Positions 15,448-23,158 of a stretch of 64,000 bases of DNA are shown in pieces. Both the position numbers and the translations under genes were made by a program. The stretch is from Streptomyces sp. CG 926 (GTDB taxonomy: Bacteria; Actinomycetota; Actinomycetes; Streptomycetales; Streptomycetaceae), in assembly GCF_003148825.1 (NCBI RefSeq), contig NZ_QGGZ01000017.1, forward strand, positions 1 to 64,000, given 5' to 3'. The first letter of the stretch is position 1, and every line of letters begins with the position of its first letter. The notes beneath the pieces are model-generated. The model was not told the DNA's origin and ran no database searches. It was given only the letters and a program-made list of their open reading frames with translations.

Positions 15448-17313
15448 CTAGTCCTTCGCCGCGGCCTCGGCGTTGCGCCACACCGTCACATCGACGGTGA
15501 TGAAGCCGGTCTCGTCCTTCTTACCGCCCGACTTGCCGCGGTAGGTCGCCAACGCGATGTGGCCGGCCTTGCTCAGCACGCAGACCTGGGACCCGTCCGT
15601 GAGCTGGTCGAGTCCGATCTTCTCGGTGAAGCGGGTCACGGCACGGCAGGTCTCCAGGGAACCCTTCTCGGAGTTGTTCAGCAGGACGATCTTGCCGTTC
15701 GTGGTACCGAACTTCTCGTCGCCGAAGAGGGTGTCCCGGTAGTAGAAGAGGTCCGCGTGCCCGTACAGCACCCCCGCACCGGTCGGCTCCTCGGCCGGTC
15801 GCGGCGGGTTGTCGGCGAACATCAGCTGGTGGTTCTGGGGCACTTCGATGCCCTGGTACGAGACCGGCTGCGGGTCGGGCTGCTTCTGGGCGCCGCCCGA
15901 CGAGGTACTGCCGCCGCCGGACGCCTTGTCGCCGCCGCCCTTGGCGGAGCCGTCCGGCAGCAGGGATCCGATCACCGCCAGTCCGATGACCGCCGCCGCG
16001 ACCGCCCCGACGACGATCAGCGCCGTCCGCTTGGGGCGCGCCGGAGCGGTCGGGCCGGGGGCGAAGCCCTGGGGGTGGAACGGCGGCGGTGTGCCGTGCC
16101 CGGGGGCGTACGAGGGCTGCGTGTACTGGGGGTGGCTGTACTGCGGCCGGCTGGGCTGCGGTTGCGGTTGCGGGTACGAAGGCTGCGCGTACGGAGGAGG
16201 CGTCGGGTAACCGGGCGGCACGGCCCCCGGAGCCCCCTGCGCCGGGGCCGTCTGCGTCGGCGCGGCGGCGGCCGGGCCGGTCGGGGTGTACCCGGGAGCG
16301 GCGGGCACCACCGGCGGGGACTGCGGCGAGACCTCGGTCGGAGTCGGCGCCGGAGCCGAGGCGGCCGTCGGCGGATGCGGCTGCGGCGGCGGGGTGGGCG
16401 CCGGCGCGGGCAGCTGCAGCCGTTCGGTGAGGGAGCCGGCGACGGCGCGCGGCAGCCAGTCCTCGCCCTGGCGCAGGGGGGTTTCGGAGGCCGCGTTGCA
16501 CAGCTCGATGACCTCGGTCAGCGTCGGCCGGTCGGCCGGGTCCCGGCTCAGACAGCGGGTCACCACCGGCCGCAGTTCCTCCGGCAGGGCGCTGAGGTCG
16601 GGGTCCTCGTGCACGATCCGGTAGAGCACCGCGTGCGAGGGCCCGTCGCCGAAGACGGACGCTCCGATGGCACTGAAGGCCGCGATCTGCCCGAGGGCGA
16701 AGACGTCGGTCGCCGGGGTGACCGTGCCGGCCGAGGCCTGTTCGGGCGCCATGAACGCCGGGGTGCCGACGCTGACCCCGGTACTGGTCAGGGCGGTGGA
16801 GTCGGCGGCCCGGGCGATGCCGAAGTCGATGACGCGCGGGCCGTCTCCGGCGAGCAGCACGTTGGCCGGCTTCAGGTCCCGGTGGACGATGCCCGCGCCG
16901 TGGATGACGTGCAGCGCCTCGGCGACTCCGACGGTCAGCAGCAGCACGCTGCGCACCGGCAGCGCGCCGTGCCGGGCCACGGCGTGGGCGAGGGAGGGGC
17001 CGGGCACGTAGGCCGTGGCCAGCCAGGGCTGGGCGCCCTCGGTGTCCGAGTCGATGACGGGTGCGGTGTAGAGCCCCTGGACCCGCTCCGCCGACCGCAC
17101 CTCCTGCTGGAAGCGCCGCCGGAACTCCGGGTCCTCGCCGAACTCGGGCCGGATCACCTTGATGGCGATGGGCCGGCCGCCGGGAGTGTAGGAGAGGTAG
17201 ACCTTGCCCATGCCGCCGGCGCCCAGCACGGCCGCCAGGCGGTAGCCGCCCACGACGGCAGGGTCGTCCGCCTTGAGCGGCTGGAAGAAGTCGGCGGAAG
17301 GTGCGCTACCCAT
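15448..17313 (-). CDS. Membrane Ser/Thr protein kinase (PknB-like)
   Basis: 621 residues. Kinase domain residues 20-280: Gly-rich loop 'LGAGGMGKVYLS', Lys in 'AIKVIRPEF', catalytic 'HRDLKPANVLL', 'VIDFGIARA', activation segment ending 'GTPAFMAPEQASAG'. A 170-residue Pro/Ala/Tyr/Gln-rich linker follows, then one transmembrane segment (TALIVVGAVAAAVIGLAVIG) and an extracytoplasmic domain of about 150 residues of unknown fold, without PASTA repeats. A receptor-type kinase. The EF-hand gene at 17480 lies directly upstream on the same strand and may be linked. Confidence 0.9.
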   Translation of the reverse strand: MGSAPSADFFQPLKADDPAVVGGYRLAAVLGAGGMGKVYLSYTPGGRPIAIKVIRPEFGEDPEFRRRFQQEVRSAERVQGLYTAPVIDSDTEGAQPWLATAYVPGPSLAHAVARHGALPVRSVLLLTVGVAEALHVIHGAGIVHRDLKPANVLLAGDGPRVIDFGIARAADSTALTSTGVSVGTPAFMAPEQASAGTVTPATDVFALGQIAAFSAIGASVFGDGPSHAVLYRIVHEDPDLSALPEELRPVVTRCLSRDPADRPTLTEVIELCNAASETPLRQGEDWLPRAVAGSLTERLQLPAPAPTPPPQPHPPTAASAPAPTPTEVSPQSPPVVPAAPGYTPTGPAAAAPTQTAPAQGAPGAVPPGYPTPPPYAQPSYPQPQPQPSRPQYSHPQYTQPSYAPGHGTPPPFHPQGFAPGPTAPARPKRTALIVVGAVAAAVIGLAVIGSLLPDGSAKGGGDKASGGGSTSSGGAQKQPDPQPVSYQGIEVPQNHQLMFADNPPRPAEEPTGAGVLYGHADLFYYRDTLFGDEKFGTTNGKIVLLNNSEKGSLETCRAVTRFTEKIGLDQLTDGSQVCVLSKAGHIALATYRGKSGGKKDETGFITVDVTVWRNAEAAAKD

Positions 17314-17479
17314 GGGGGACCCATCTCTGATTGCGGCTGTCCAGCACCTGCCGGCGCCCCGAAGTCAACCGAGAGCGTACCCAATGCCCGGACGGTCCCC
17401 ACGCCGGACCGTCGGACCGCCGCGCCGTCCCCGGGAGTTGGCGGCCCGGACGGCCGAGGAGGGCGCGGTGGCTCCGCCG

Positions 17480-17734
17480 CTACCAGCCGAAGCGGCGGTC
17501 GACCACGGCCGCGAACTCCTCGAACGTCAGCACGCGGTCGCCGTTCTGGTCGGCCGCGTCGAAGAGGGCCGAGGAGTCGTCGGTGCCCCCGACACCCCAG
17601 AAGGGGATCGCTCCCTGCGCAGCGAGGGTCGGACCCTTGGAGCGCAGGGCGCCGATGACCTCGGCGCGGGTCAGGGTGCCGTCCTGGTCGAGGTCGAGGG
17701 CGTCGAACAGGCGCCGGGCCTTCTCGCTCATCAC
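17480..17734 (-). CDS. EF-hand (calcium-binding) small protein
   Basis: 84 residues with two EF-hands. Loop 1 'DLDQDGTLTRAE' (about 14-25) and loop 2 'DAADQNGDRVLTFEEF' (about 59-74) have the canonical D-x-D-x-D/N-G-x-hydrophobic-x-x-E pattern, so both could bind Ca2+. Between them is a Gly/Ala loop. It resembles calmodulin-like actinomycete proteins. Cytoplasmic (no signal). Located between cytochrome P450 and the Ser/Thr kinase on the same strand, 166 bp before the kinase. Function unknown beyond Ca2+ binding. Confidence 0.88.
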   Translation of the reverse strand: MMSEKARRLFDALDLDQDGTLTRAEVIGALRSKGPTLAAQGAIPFWGVGGTDDSSALFDAADQNGDRVLTFEEFAAVVDRRFGW

Positions 17735-17801
17735 ATGGTCCTCTCAGCGGTACACGCGCCGCCTCCCGGGCGGCGCGTCCTGCACGGGAGGACGTCGTAG
17801 G

Positions 17802-17826
17802 GCCCGGCGGGGTTGCCCCGCCGGGC
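17802..17826 (-). terminator. Hairpin after cytochrome P450
   Basis: Perfect 11-bp stem (GCCCGGCGGGG / CCCCGCCGGGC) with a 3-nt loop. It lies 72 bp beyond the P450 stop, before the EF-hand start, and would separate the two transcripts. No U-run, as is usual in Streptomyces. Confidence 0.65.
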
Positions 17827-17898
17827 ATCGGATTCGCGGAGCGGACAGCAGCGCGAGGACGGCGCGAGGACGGGGCGGAGGCGGGATCGGCCGCCGTG

Positions 17899-19125
17899 TC
17901 ACCAGGTGACGTACAGGTCCTGCGGTGAGCGGTGGATCAGCGTGGGGCGCATCCGCGGACGCGGACGGTCGGCGTCCAGTCGCAGCTCCGGCATGCGCCG
18001 GACGAAGAGTTCGAGTGTCAGCCGCAGTTGCTCGCGGGCCAGTTGGGAGCCGGGGCAGCCGTGGGACCCGTACCCGAAGGCGAGGTGCTGTCGGTTCCCG
18101 GGCCGGGTGATGTCGAACTCCCCGGCCCGCTCGTACCGTTCCTCGTCGCGGTTGCCCGAGCCGTACGCCACCAGCACGGCGGCCCCCGCGGGCAGCTTCG
18201 TCCCGGCGAGCGTCACCGGCCGGGTGGTGATCCGTCGGAAGGCCTGGATGGCGGTGTCGTGGCGGAGGGCCTCCTCCACCACCGCCGGTACCAGGGACGG
18301 ATCGGCGCGGAGCGCCAGCCACTGCCGCCGGTCGCCGAGCAGGTGCAGCAGCATGGTGGCGATGAGCGCGCTCGTGGTGAGGAATCCGGCGATCAGCAGG
18401 TTCTGCAGGCTCGTCACCAGTTCGTGGCGCTGTTCGAGGGTGAGCTCGTCGTCACCGGGGGCCAAGGCCGCCACCATGACCGAGCACATGTCGTCCCGCG
18501 GGTGGGCGCGCCGCTCGCGGACGTACCCGTCCAACAGGTGCTGGAGCGCGACCACGTCCTCGGCGGCCGCCACCTGCCCCGCCGGAGACAGCGGGCGGAA
18601 CAGCAGCTCCTCGGCGCGGTAGCCGCCGTGCACGGCGGCGGGCACGTCGGCGGGGTCCAGCCCGATCAGCCGGCCGACCACCATCCCGGGCAGGTGTCGG
18701 GCGTACGCCGCCACCAGATCCGCCGACCCGTCCGAGGCGAAGCCGTCCAGCAACTCGCTCGCGCACGTGCGGGCGTACGGCACCAGCGCCGCCACCTGGC
18801 CGGCGGACAGCCCCCGGTTCAGCGGGGCCCGGTGCCGCCGGTGGGCGGACCCGTCGCTGGACACGACGGTGGGCCGGGGCCCGAACCCCCGGGGCAGGAC
18901 GCCGAGCGCCGCCTCCGAGAGCGGGATGTCCGGCCGCAGGGAGTTGGCCGAGGAGAAGTCCTCCGCGCGCAGCAGCACCTCGCGTACGTCCCGGTCGCGC
19001 GCCACCAGCCACGCGTCGAACTCGGGTACGTACATCAGCCCCTCGGCCCGGCGCGCGCGGTCGTAGAGCGGATAGGGGTCGCGGTACAGCTCGTCACGCC
19101 GCGCCTGGTCGTCGTGCCACGTCAC
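17899..19125 (-). CDS. Cytochrome P450 with atypical I-helix
   Basis: 408 residues, a soluble bacterial P450 that would hydroxylate a small molecule using electrons from a ferredoxin. Heme-thiolate loop 'FGYGSHGCPGSQLARE' with Cys357; K-helix ExxR at 285-288 (EEALR). The I-helix oxygen-activation motif is 'AGFLTTS' (246-252), so the acidic residue normally before the Thr (as in AGHETT) is a Leu. That could alter proton delivery. No ferredoxin or reductase gene is adjacent and there is no biosynthetic cluster around it. ATG 19125 follows a GGAGGTCC-type site. Confidence 0.9.
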   Translation of the reverse strand: MTWHDDQARRDELYRDPYPLYDRARRAEGLMYVPEFDAWLVARDRDVREVLLRAEDFSSANSLRPDIPLSEAALGVLPRGFGPRPTVVSSDGSAHRRHRAPLNRGLSAGQVAALVPYARTCASELLDGFASDGSADLVAAYARHLPGMVVGRLIGLDPADVPAAVHGGYRAEELLFRPLSPAGQVAAAEDVVALQHLLDGYVRERRAHPRDDMCSVMVAALAPGDDELTLEQRHELVTSLQNLLIAGFLTTSALIATMLLHLLGDRRQWLALRADPSLVPAVVEEALRHDTAIQAFRRITTRPVTLAGTKLPAGAAVLVAYGSGNRDEERYERAGEFDITRPGNRQHLAFGYGSHGCPGSQLAREQLRLTLELFVRRMPELRLDADRPRPRMRPTLIHRSPQDLYVTW

Positions 19126-19252
19126 TGGGACCTCCGGATCACGGTCGGGACCGGGCGGGGTTCACCGCCACGGGTGACCTCCGGTGCGCCGGATCATCCT
19201 GCCCGAAACCCTCCCGGCCCGGTAGGGCGCCTGTCGAAAGGAACCTTGCCCG

Positions 19253-19289
19253 GCGTGCGGCGCGCCCCCGGCCCGGCGCACGCTTTTTT
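19253..19289 (+). terminator. Intrinsic-terminator-like hairpin in the gdhA leader
   Basis: GCGTGC (19253-19258) pairs with GCACGC (19278-19283), with partial pairing inside, followed directly by six T residues (19284-19289). T-tracts are rare in this GC-rich genome. No plus-strand gene ends upstream, so it either stops read-through antisense to the P450 or works as an attenuator. Confidence 0.55.
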
Positions 19290-19357
19290 GTCCGCAGGGT
19301 AGAAGCCTTGTCCAGATCAGCGCCGTGGGCGGTAGCCTCCACAGAGGGGTCGGGCTC

Positions 19358-19373
19358 CGGAAAAACTTTTCCG
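19358..19373. promoter_or_regulatory. AT-core dyad before gdhA
   Basis: CGGAAAA-AC-TTTTCCG, a perfect 7-bp dyad 112 bp before the gdhA start. The location fits an activator or repressor site near the promoter; the protein is unknown. Confidence 0.5.
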
Positions 19374-19484
19374 AAAGCGCGCGTTCGGAGCGCGTCGCAC
19401 CCGGAATCGACCGGTACGCACGGCCCCGCGGACACCATGGACCTGCCGTCGTCTGCGCACCGCGCACTCCCTGGAGGGACACAC

Positions 19485-20840
19485 GTGAAGGACTCGAAGG
19501 ACAGGCTGGAAGCACTGCGAGCCGAGATCGAGCGCCGCAACCCCGCGCAGCCCGAGTTCCACCAGGCGGTACGGGAGGTCCTCGAGACCCTGGCCCCCGT
19601 CTTCACCGCCCGGCCCGAGTACGCCGACCCGGCCGTGGCCCTCGTGGAGCGGCTCACCGAGCCCGAGCGGCAGATCCTCTTCCGCGTCCCGTGGCAGGAC
19701 GACCGGGGCCGGGTCCACGTCAACCGCGGCTACCGTGTCGAGTTCAACAGCGCGCTCGGCCCGTACAAGGGTGGCCTGCGCTTCCACCCGTCCGTGGACA
19801 TCGGCGTGGTGAAGTTCCTCGGCTTCGAGCAGATCTTCAAGAACGCTCTGACCGGCCTCGGAATCGGCGGTGGCAAGGGCGGCAGCGACTTCGACCCGCA
19901 CGGCAGGTCGGACGCCGAGGTCATGCGGTTCTGTCAGTCCTTCATGACCGAGCTGCACCGGCACATCGGGGAGCACACCGACGTGCCCGCCGGGGACATC
20001 GGTGTCGGCGGTCGCGAGATCGGCTACCTCTTCGGTCAGTACCGGCGCATCACCAACCGCTGGGAGGCCGGGGTCCTGACCGGTAAGGGGCAGGGCTGGG
20101 GCGGCTCGGCGATCCGGCCGCAGGCGACCGGCTACGGCAGTGTGCTGTTCGCCGCCGAGATGCTGGCGGTCCGCGGTGAGTCGCTGGACGGGCTGACCGC
20201 GGTGGTCTCCGGCTCCGGCAACGTCGCCCTGTACACGATCGAGAAGCTCCAGCAGCTCGGTGCGAACCCGCTGACCTGCTCGGACTCCCAGGGCTACGTC
20301 GTCGACGACAAGGGCATCGACCTCGCGTTGCTCAAGCAGGTCAAGGAGGTCGAGCGGGGCCGGGTGAGCGAGTACGTGGCGCGACGCGGATCCTCGGCCC
20401 GGTTCGTGCCCGGCGGGCGGGTCTGGGAGGTGCCGGCGGACGTCGCCTTCCCCTCCGCCACCCAGAACGAACTGGACGCGCAGGACGCCCGTACGCTCGT
20501 CGCGAGCGGGGTCAAGGCCGTCTCCGAGGGCGCCAACATGCCGACCACCCCCGAGGCCGTACGGATCCTGCAGGAGGCCGGGGTCGCGTTCGGGCCCGGC
20601 AAGGCCGCCAACGCGGGCGGAGTGGCGGTCAGCGCCCTGGAGATGAGCCAGAACGCCGGCCGCGTGGCCTGGAGCGCGCAGCGGGTCGAGGACGAGCTCG
20701 CGGGCATCATGCGCTCGATCCACGCCGTAGCGTACGAGACCGCCGAGCGGTACGGGGCCCCGGGCGACTACGTCACCGGCGCGAACATCGCCGGCTTCGA
20801 GCGGGTCGCGGACGCCATGCTGGCGCAGGGTGTCATCTGA
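19485..20840 (+). CDS. gdhA: NADP-type glutamate dehydrogenase
   Basis: 451 residues, the usual size of hexameric small-type glutamate dehydrogenases. Interconverts 2-oxoglutarate plus ammonia and glutamate; a key ammonium-assimilating enzyme. Substrate-binding 'PYKGGLRFHPSV' (93-104), catalytic 'GGGKGGSDFD' with Lys131, and dinucleotide-binding 'VVSGSGNVALYTIEKL' are intact; 'FGPGKAANAGGVAVSALEM' near the C-terminus is typical of the NADP type. GTG 19485 follows GGAGGG at 6 nt. The upstream region has a possible attenuator and an AT-rich dyad (own entries). Confidence 0.94.
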   Translation: MKDSKDRLEALRAEIERRNPAQPEFHQAVREVLETLAPVFTARPEYADPAVALVERLTEPERQILFRVPWQDDRGRVHVNRGYRVEFNSALGPYKGGLRFHPSVDIGVVKFLGFEQIFKNALTGLGIGGGKGGSDFDPHGRSDAEVMRFCQSFMTELHRHIGEHTDVPAGDIGVGGREIGYLFGQYRRITNRWEAGVLTGKGQGWGGSAIRPQATGYGSVLFAAEMLAVRGESLDGLTAVVSGSGNVALYTIEKLQQLGANPLTCSDSQGYVVDDKGIDLALLKQVKEVERGRVSEYVARRGSSARFVPGGRVWEVPADVAFPSATQNELDAQDARTLVASGVKAVSEGANMPTTPEAVRILQEAGVAFGPGKAANAGGVAVSALEMSQNAGRVAWSAQRVEDELAGIMRSIHAVAYETAERYGAPGDYVTGANIAGFERVADAMLAQGVI

Positions 20841-20860
20841 TCCGACGATCTCGGCGCGAT

Positions 20861-20890
20861 CCCCGAACCGGCCGGCAGGTCGGTTCGGGG
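20861..20890 (+). terminator. gdhA terminator
   Basis: Perfect 10-bp stem CCCCGAACCG / CGGTTCGGGG with a 10-nt loop, starting 20 bp after the gdhA stop. Confidence 0.8.
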
Positions 20891-20992
20891 AGGCCGGGGC
20901 GGGCGGGCGCGGACCGGCCGGGGGGGCGGTCCGCGGCGCGCCGCCGGCGCCGTCTCCGGACGTGGATCCGGCATCCGGGAGCCCGGAGCCGG

Positions 20993-21379
20993 TCAGAACA
21001 CGATGACCGTGAACGGGTTGTCCGCGTAGTTGCCGCGGAGGTCATAGGTGTTGACGGTCACGGCGTCCGGGCCGCAGACGCGGTTGGGGGTGGTGCTGAA
21101 GCTGCGGCGGTTGGAATTGGGCAGCTCGACGGAGACCACGCTGAACGCCAGGTTGACCTCTTCACTGACATTCACGCAGTACCGGCCGGTGTTGACGTGA
21201 CGTACCCAGTCGATGTTCTTCGACCGCCTGAGCGCGCCGGAGGCCGTGACGTCCGCGGCGGCCTGGACGTAGGGCGAGGTGATCGGCCTCGGGTCGGCCG
21301 CGGGGGCGGCGGCCGCGGGGGCGACGAGGGCCCCGGTCAGGGCGACGACGGCGGGCAGTACGGGGATGAAGCGATGCAT
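20993..21379 (-). CDS. Secreted small protein, unknown
   Basis: About 128 residues starting MHRFIPVLPAVVALTG, with a good signal peptide (cleavage around AAPAAA). The mature part of about 100 residues has two Cys ('GRYCVNVSEE' and 'NRVCGPDAVTV') likely to form a disulfide, and beta-rich sequence ('SVVSVELPNSNRRSF', 'NPFTVIVF'). The ATG at 21379 follows GGGAG; longer frames upstream are rejected. I recognise no family. Confidence 0.7.
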   Translation of the reverse strand: MHRFIPVLPAVVALTGALVAPAAAAPAADPRPITSPYVQAAADVTASGALRRSKNIDWVRHVNTGRYCVNVSEEVNLAFSVVSVELPNSNRRSFSTTPNRVCGPDAVTVNTYDLRGNYADNPFTVIVF

Positions 21380-21645
21380 GACTGATGCTCCCGGCGGAGG
21401 CGTCCTACAGCGAGTTGCGGACGATCCGCCCACATTCGACCGGCGCGCGCCGCTGCGCGGTCGCCACGCCGGTCCGGCATGGGCCAACCGGTGCCGAAGG
21501 TCACCCGGGTGGCCCGGACGGTTCGGCCGTAGGGGGCATCGCGTGTGTGAAGTGGGCCTGCGGCACTCCCACGGTGTTTGTCCGGGCGCGGGGGGAGGGA
21601 AGAACCGCGTCCGCGGGGACCGCCGTACGCCAGGAGGAACGAAGA

Positions 21646-21942
21646 ATGAAGTTCGCCCAGATCATCGACTTCGAGACGGAGCGCATCGACGAGGTGCGCG
21701 ACCTGCTGCGCGCCTACGAGGAGCAGGCCCGCTCGCAGGCCCGCGCCGGCGCCCCGACCACCCGCACCTTGCTCCAGGACCGGGCGAATCCCCGCCGCTA
21801 TCTCGCCGTCGTCGAGTTCGCGTCGTACGAGGAGGCCATGGCCAACAGCAAAGCGCCCGAGACCGGCGAACTGGCCGGGCGGCTGTCGGAGCTGATGACG
21901 AGGCCCACCGTCTACACCGACTGCGACGTCCACGAGGACTGA
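21646..21942 (+). CDS. ABM/dimeric alpha-beta barrel-type small protein
   Basis: 98 residues. 'MKFAQIIDFETERIDEVRDL' and 'RRYLAVVEFASYEEAMANS' give the beta-alpha-beta pattern of antibiotic-biosynthesis-monooxygenase-like domains, which act as dimers on small ligands or simply bind them. The 'KAPETGELAGRLSEL' segment is typical of Streptomyces copies of unknown role. ATG 21646 follows CAGGAGGAACGA. It is monocistronic. Confidence 0.7.
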   Translation: MKFAQIIDFETERIDEVRDLLRAYEEQARSQARAGAPTTRTLLQDRANPRRYLAVVEFASYEEAMANSKAPETGELAGRLSELMTRPTVYTDCDVHED

Positions 21943-22099
21943 ACCACCGCTGATCCGGTCGCCCGGGCTGCGCCTGGGCGACCGGCGTCGGTACGGGCGC
22001 CGCAGCCCGGACCGACTCGTCGAGCTGCTGCTCGGGCACCTGACCCGGCCTGGCCTGGCCTGACCGACCCGTCCTGACCGAATCGGCCGACGGTCGAGG

Positions 22100-22306
22100 T
22101 CAGCGGCGGCCTCGACGGTCGAGTTCGTTCGGCGGGGTGTAGAACCGGCGCGCGGGCGACAGTTTGTCGAAGCGGGCCTCCTTTCGAACCTTCTCCTCCA
22201 GCTGCCACCCGTCGAGGTTCTTGGTTCGAGTGGCTCGGTCGCTCCAGAGCAGGTACGTCACCAACGCGGCGATGGGTATTCCCGCGCACGCATAGAAAGT
22301 GATCAA
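22100..22306 (-). CDS. Small single-span membrane protein
   Basis: 68 residues. One N-terminal transmembrane segment (FYACAGIPIAALVTYLLW) and a charged cytoplasmic tail ('QLEEKVRKEARFDKLSPARR'). A GGGGGGCTGAGGAA-type purine run precedes the ATG. No family recognised. Convergent with the ABM-like gene. Confidence 0.55.
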   Translation of the reverse strand: MITFYACAGIPIAALVTYLLWSDRATRTKNLDGWQLEEKVRKEARFDKLSPARRFYTPPNELDRRGRR

Positions 22307-22453
22307 GTTCCTCAGCCCCCCGGTGAAGATCAGTAACTGCGTCGAGTCTGCTGCCGGCGGGGGTGCGAGTCAAGGCCGAGCGCCGACGGCACAGGCCCCT
22401 CGTGCGGTGGCCGCCCGGCTACGGCCGAACGGCCCAGCCTGCGACGCGGAACC

Positions 22454-22478
22454 GTTTTGTGCTGCTCATAGCGGGTAG
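22454..22478 (+). promoter_or_regulatory. Stress-sigma-type (SigB/SigH) promoter for dps
   Basis: GTTTT at 22454-22458 and GGGTAG at 22473-22478 with a 14-nt spacer, 27 bp before the dps ATG. This fits the Streptomyces SigB-family consensus as I recall it (GNNTN14-16GGGTAC/T), known to drive dps genes. Confidence 0.72.
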
Positions 22479-22505
22479 CCGAGGTTCATTGATACGTGCC
22501 CCCAT

Positions 22506-22991
22506 ATGAATGGAGACGTTGTGTCCGTCGTCAAGAACGCCCTCCCGGAAGCGGACCTGAAGGTCGTCGGTGAAGCGCTGCAGGGCGCTCTGGTGGACCT
22601 GGTGGACCTCTCGCTCGTGGCCAAGCAGGTGCACTGGAACGTGGTGGGCCCCCGCTTCCGGTCCGTGCACCTCCAACTGGACGAGGTCGTCACCACGGCG
22701 CGTACCCACTCGGACGTGGTCGCCGAGCGCGCCTCCGCCCTCGGGATCACCCCGGACGGCCGGGCCTCGACGGTGGCGTCGTCCACCGCGATCACCGGTG
22801 TGCCGGAGGGATGGATCAAGGACGCGGACGCCGTCCGCATCCTCGTCGACGCCCTCAGCACGGTGATCGCCCGCATGCGCGACCGCATCCGGGCCACGGA
22901 CGAGCCCGACCCGGTCACCCAGGACCTCCTGATCGCCCTGACCGGCGACCTCGAGAAGCACCACTGGATGTTCGCCGCCGAGAGCGCCTGA
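22506..22991 (+). CDS. dps: Dps family ferritin-like protein
   Basis: 161 residues. Dps dodecamers bind DNA and mineralise iron with peroxide, protecting DNA in stationary phase and stress. The five ferroxidase residues are present at the expected spacing: H43, H55, D59, D70 and E74 ('KQVHWNVVG', 'RSVHLQLDEV', 'THSDVVAE'). The short N-terminal tail lacks a Lys/Arg-rich DNA-binding extension. ATG 22506 or GTG 22521 may be used. Downstream there is a 20-bp-stem terminator; upstream, a SigB-type promoter, so induction by osmotic, cold or stationary stress is likely. Confidence 0.9.
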   Translation: MNGDVVSVVKNALPEADLKVVGEALQGALVDLVDLSLVAKQVHWNVVGPRFRSVHLQLDEVVTTARTHSDVVAERASALGITPDGRASTVASSTAITGVPEGWIKDADAVRILVDALSTVIARMRDRIRATDEPDPVTQDLLIALTGDLEKHHWMFAAESA

Positions 22992-23004
22992 GCAGTCACG
23001 GGCC

Positions 23005-23051
23005 GAGGGGCGTGGCGCAGGCCGGGTGGCAGCCGGCCTGCGCCACGCCCC
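23005..23051 (+). terminator. Strong dps terminator
   Basis: A perfect 20-bp stem (23005-23024 with 23032-23051) closed by a 7-nt loop GTGGCAG, 14 bp after the dps stop. Confidence 0.85.
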
Positions 23052-23128
23052 TGCCGTCCGCGCGGGCAGGTCTCACGTGGCGGGCGGAACTGTGACGGAA
23101 GTCTGACGTCGGGCCGGTCCTTCTGGTG

Positions 23129-23150
23129 TCCAGCACCCCGGGGTGCTGGA
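23129..23150. promoter_or_regulatory. 22-bp perfect palindrome before the oxidoreductase
   Basis: TCCAGCACCCC directly joined to GGGGTGCTGGA, ending 8 bp before the GTG start of the molybdopterin gene. Suits a dimeric repressor's operator, or a hairpin that would mask the ribosome site. Confidence 0.6.
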
Positions 23151-23158
23151 ATCGAGGG

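Larger units (their letters stand above)
19126..19484. other. P450/gdhA divergent intergenic region
   Basis: 359 bp holding a terminator-like hairpin with T-run (19253-19289, plus strand), a possible plus-strand promoter (TTGTCC at 19308-19313, TAGCCT near 19333) and a 16-bp AT-rich dyad at 19358-19373. All three lie upstream of gdhA. No coding sequence is supported; a longer frame open into gdhA from 19308 would put the start in the wrong place. Confidence 0.6.

Noticed and set aside
14491..17658. A plus-strand open frame of more than 1000 codons
   Set aside because: It is antisense to the Imm49 and kinase genes, has Arg/Gly/Val-rich low-complexity sequence with no family motif, and follows from high GC at third positions of the real genes.
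17899..19125. Secondary-metabolite cluster around the P450
   Set aside because: No synthase, tailoring, ferredoxin or transporter gene accompanies it.
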